From Rotaria macrura (Eukaryota; Rotifera; Eurotatoria; Philodinida; Philodinidae), in NCBI GenBank assembly GCA_900239685.1, contig OENT01000001.1, forward strand, positions 248,001 through 312,000: a DNA stretch of 64,000 nt, written 5' to 3'. Position numbers and translations under genes: made by a program. The stretch's first letter is position 1; every line of letters begins with the position of its first letter. The notes beneath the pieces were generated by a model. That model saw only the letters and a list, made by a program, of their open reading frames with translations. It was not told where the DNA came from and ran no database searches. This document shows positions 62,972-64,000 of the stretch, in pieces.

Positions 62972-63140
62972 GGTTTTTGTATCGTTGAGCGCTCTTCGGT
63001 AACTGCTCCGTAAGCATTCAGTAATTTATACGTTTGTATTCTGTCAATCGATGCTCGTAAACGAAATTCTACGGAACGCCGTATATATGCAGTTTGTTAT
63101 TCGTTCACCGACGTATACAGACCGTTCTGTACGACCTGGG

Positions 63141-64000
63141 TTACTAGTGGAACAAAATAATCTGAGATAATAATGTTCTCTGTTGAATCTGATCTGTGTT
63201 AGTTTCTATAATTCATGCAGATTTCTAACGCAACAAATACATTTCATGGATACGTCTTAATTCAGTTCATACACATTCAGGTAGGTTCACATTATCAACT
63301 GCATCAAAATAGACTCTGCGCTTGAATCTATTTCATAATTCGTTTTACAGAGATGCCTTGAATTCGTAGATGTGCTCAATTACTGTAAGAACTAAGCTGT
63401 CACATCTAGACGTATGCAAAGAAATATATGGATCTAAAACTGTGTTTGAACATGTTTAAAGAAACAAAATAGTCGCTCGTGTTGACAGACACATCTTTGA
63501 ACACATTATCAGTTATCTAGGATTTCTCTCTGCGTAATTTAGGTTACATGTCAACAATTAATATATATTGGCAAATGTTTTCACACCATTAAAAATTGTT
63601 GTATATCATGGAACATATAATTTTACACAGTATAATGGTACAGCTGCTCCGATAATCAATTACTTTAAAACAAAAAGTATTTGAAATGCATTATTTGATG
63701 GGTTTTAGTTCACCTTCTTATTTCCATAAGAACCTTCACTCTATGATAAAGCATAATCCTACTATACATGATCTAAACTCAACATCATCTAATAGTGTCA
63801 GTATTTAGTTTATTCTAAATTATTTACTGATTGGTTTTCTGTTTTTTTGCAGGATTGAGTCAGAAAAAATGTGTGCAACGATGAGATCATATTTGTTGGT
63901 CTAGAATCATTTTCAAGAGTGATCACAACACATAAGAAAAACCTTAGGATAGACACGATTTGTGCTCAAGATCAGAACGAGAAGAAAATTGTAATAAAAA
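63141..64000. other. Right-edge stretch without a supported gene
   Basis: A+T-rich sequence. At 63858 a strong acceptor tract (CTGTTTTTTTGCAG-like) is followed by a short open stretch of 16 codons to TAG, which could be the last exon of something upstream. The evidence is too thin to call. Confidence 0.4.

Larger units (their letters stand above)
62138..63140. mobile_element. Element with imperfect terminal inverted repeats, about 1.0 kb
   Basis: The left end reads CCCAGGTCGATCAAAACGGT. The right end, read on the complement, is CCCAGGTCGTACAGAACGGT. Seventeen of 20 positions agree, including the first nine. Both flanks of the element are unusually rich in CpG and in ACGG/CCGT words compared with the rest of the window. 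Internal hairpins occur, including a 16-bp palindrome at 62956-62971. No transposase frame is visible, so it would be non-autonomous. I found no convincing target duplication (only TT on each side), so the superfamily is open and the boundaries are inferred. Confidence 0.55.

Noticed and set aside
1-64000. CRISPR arrays, bacterial operons, rRNA or tRNA genes
   Set aside because: No regularly spaced direct repeats, no Shine-Dalgarno-led gene strings and no tRNA B-box or cloverleaf that I could support; the DNA is eukaryotic and spliced.

Overview
The window is animal nuclear DNA, most likely from a bdelloid rotifer. It is strongly A+T rich, and its genes are split by very short GT-AG introns (mostly 50-70 bp). 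It combines ordinary metazoan genes with an intronless 625-codon glutathionylspermidine synthetase/amidase, a bacterial/kinetoplastid-type enzyme of a kind already reported as foreign in bdelloids. I rebuilt every spliced gene by hand; the exon phases close without a frameshift in each model. No tools or database searches were used, so family names rest on remembered conserved motifs.

Layout. 1-6.2 kb, minus strand: CPT1 (carnitine palmitoyltransferase 1, running off the left edge) and TFG (COPII/ER-exit-site protein). 6.2-12 kb: non-coding, with an 818-bp hAT-like non-autonomous transposon that keeps perfect terminal repeats and an 8-bp target duplication. 12.1-14.0 kb: the foreign-type glutathionylspermidine synthetase/amidase. 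14-21.6 kb: no supported gene. 21.6-32.5 kb, plus strand: five closely packed genes (Dishevelled, ARMC7, YAE1, an LRR-Ig membrane protein, RMI1), each with a splice-acceptor-like site just upstream of its ATG. 35.9-38.4 kb, plus strand: NAA60 and the bicistronic MOCS2A/MOCS2B locus. 38.5-40.7 kb, minus strand: an NCKX-type cation exchanger with altered alpha-repeat motifs. 45.2-50.9 kb, minus strand: TOMM70. 55.9-59.9 kb, plus strand: a ninjurin gene with three same-phase candidate last exons, preceded by a small membrane-anchored ORF. 62.1-63.1 kb: a second element bounded by inverted repeats.

The genes do not form one pathway. They cover mitochondrial fatty-acid entry and protein import (CPT1, TOMM70), ER export and Golgi membrane modification (TFG, NAA60), Wnt signalling (Dishevelled), Fe-S delivery and molybdenum cofactor synthesis (YAE1, MOCS2), genome stability (RMI1), Ca2+ exchange, thiol redox and membrane rupture. 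The points most worth following are the three ninjurin last exons, the in-frame single stop codon separating MOCS2A from MOCS2B, the five-gene cluster as a candidate trans-spliced operon, the changed ion-binding motifs of the exchanger, the foreign redox enzyme, and Dishevelled's GC-AG intron and alternative terminal exon.
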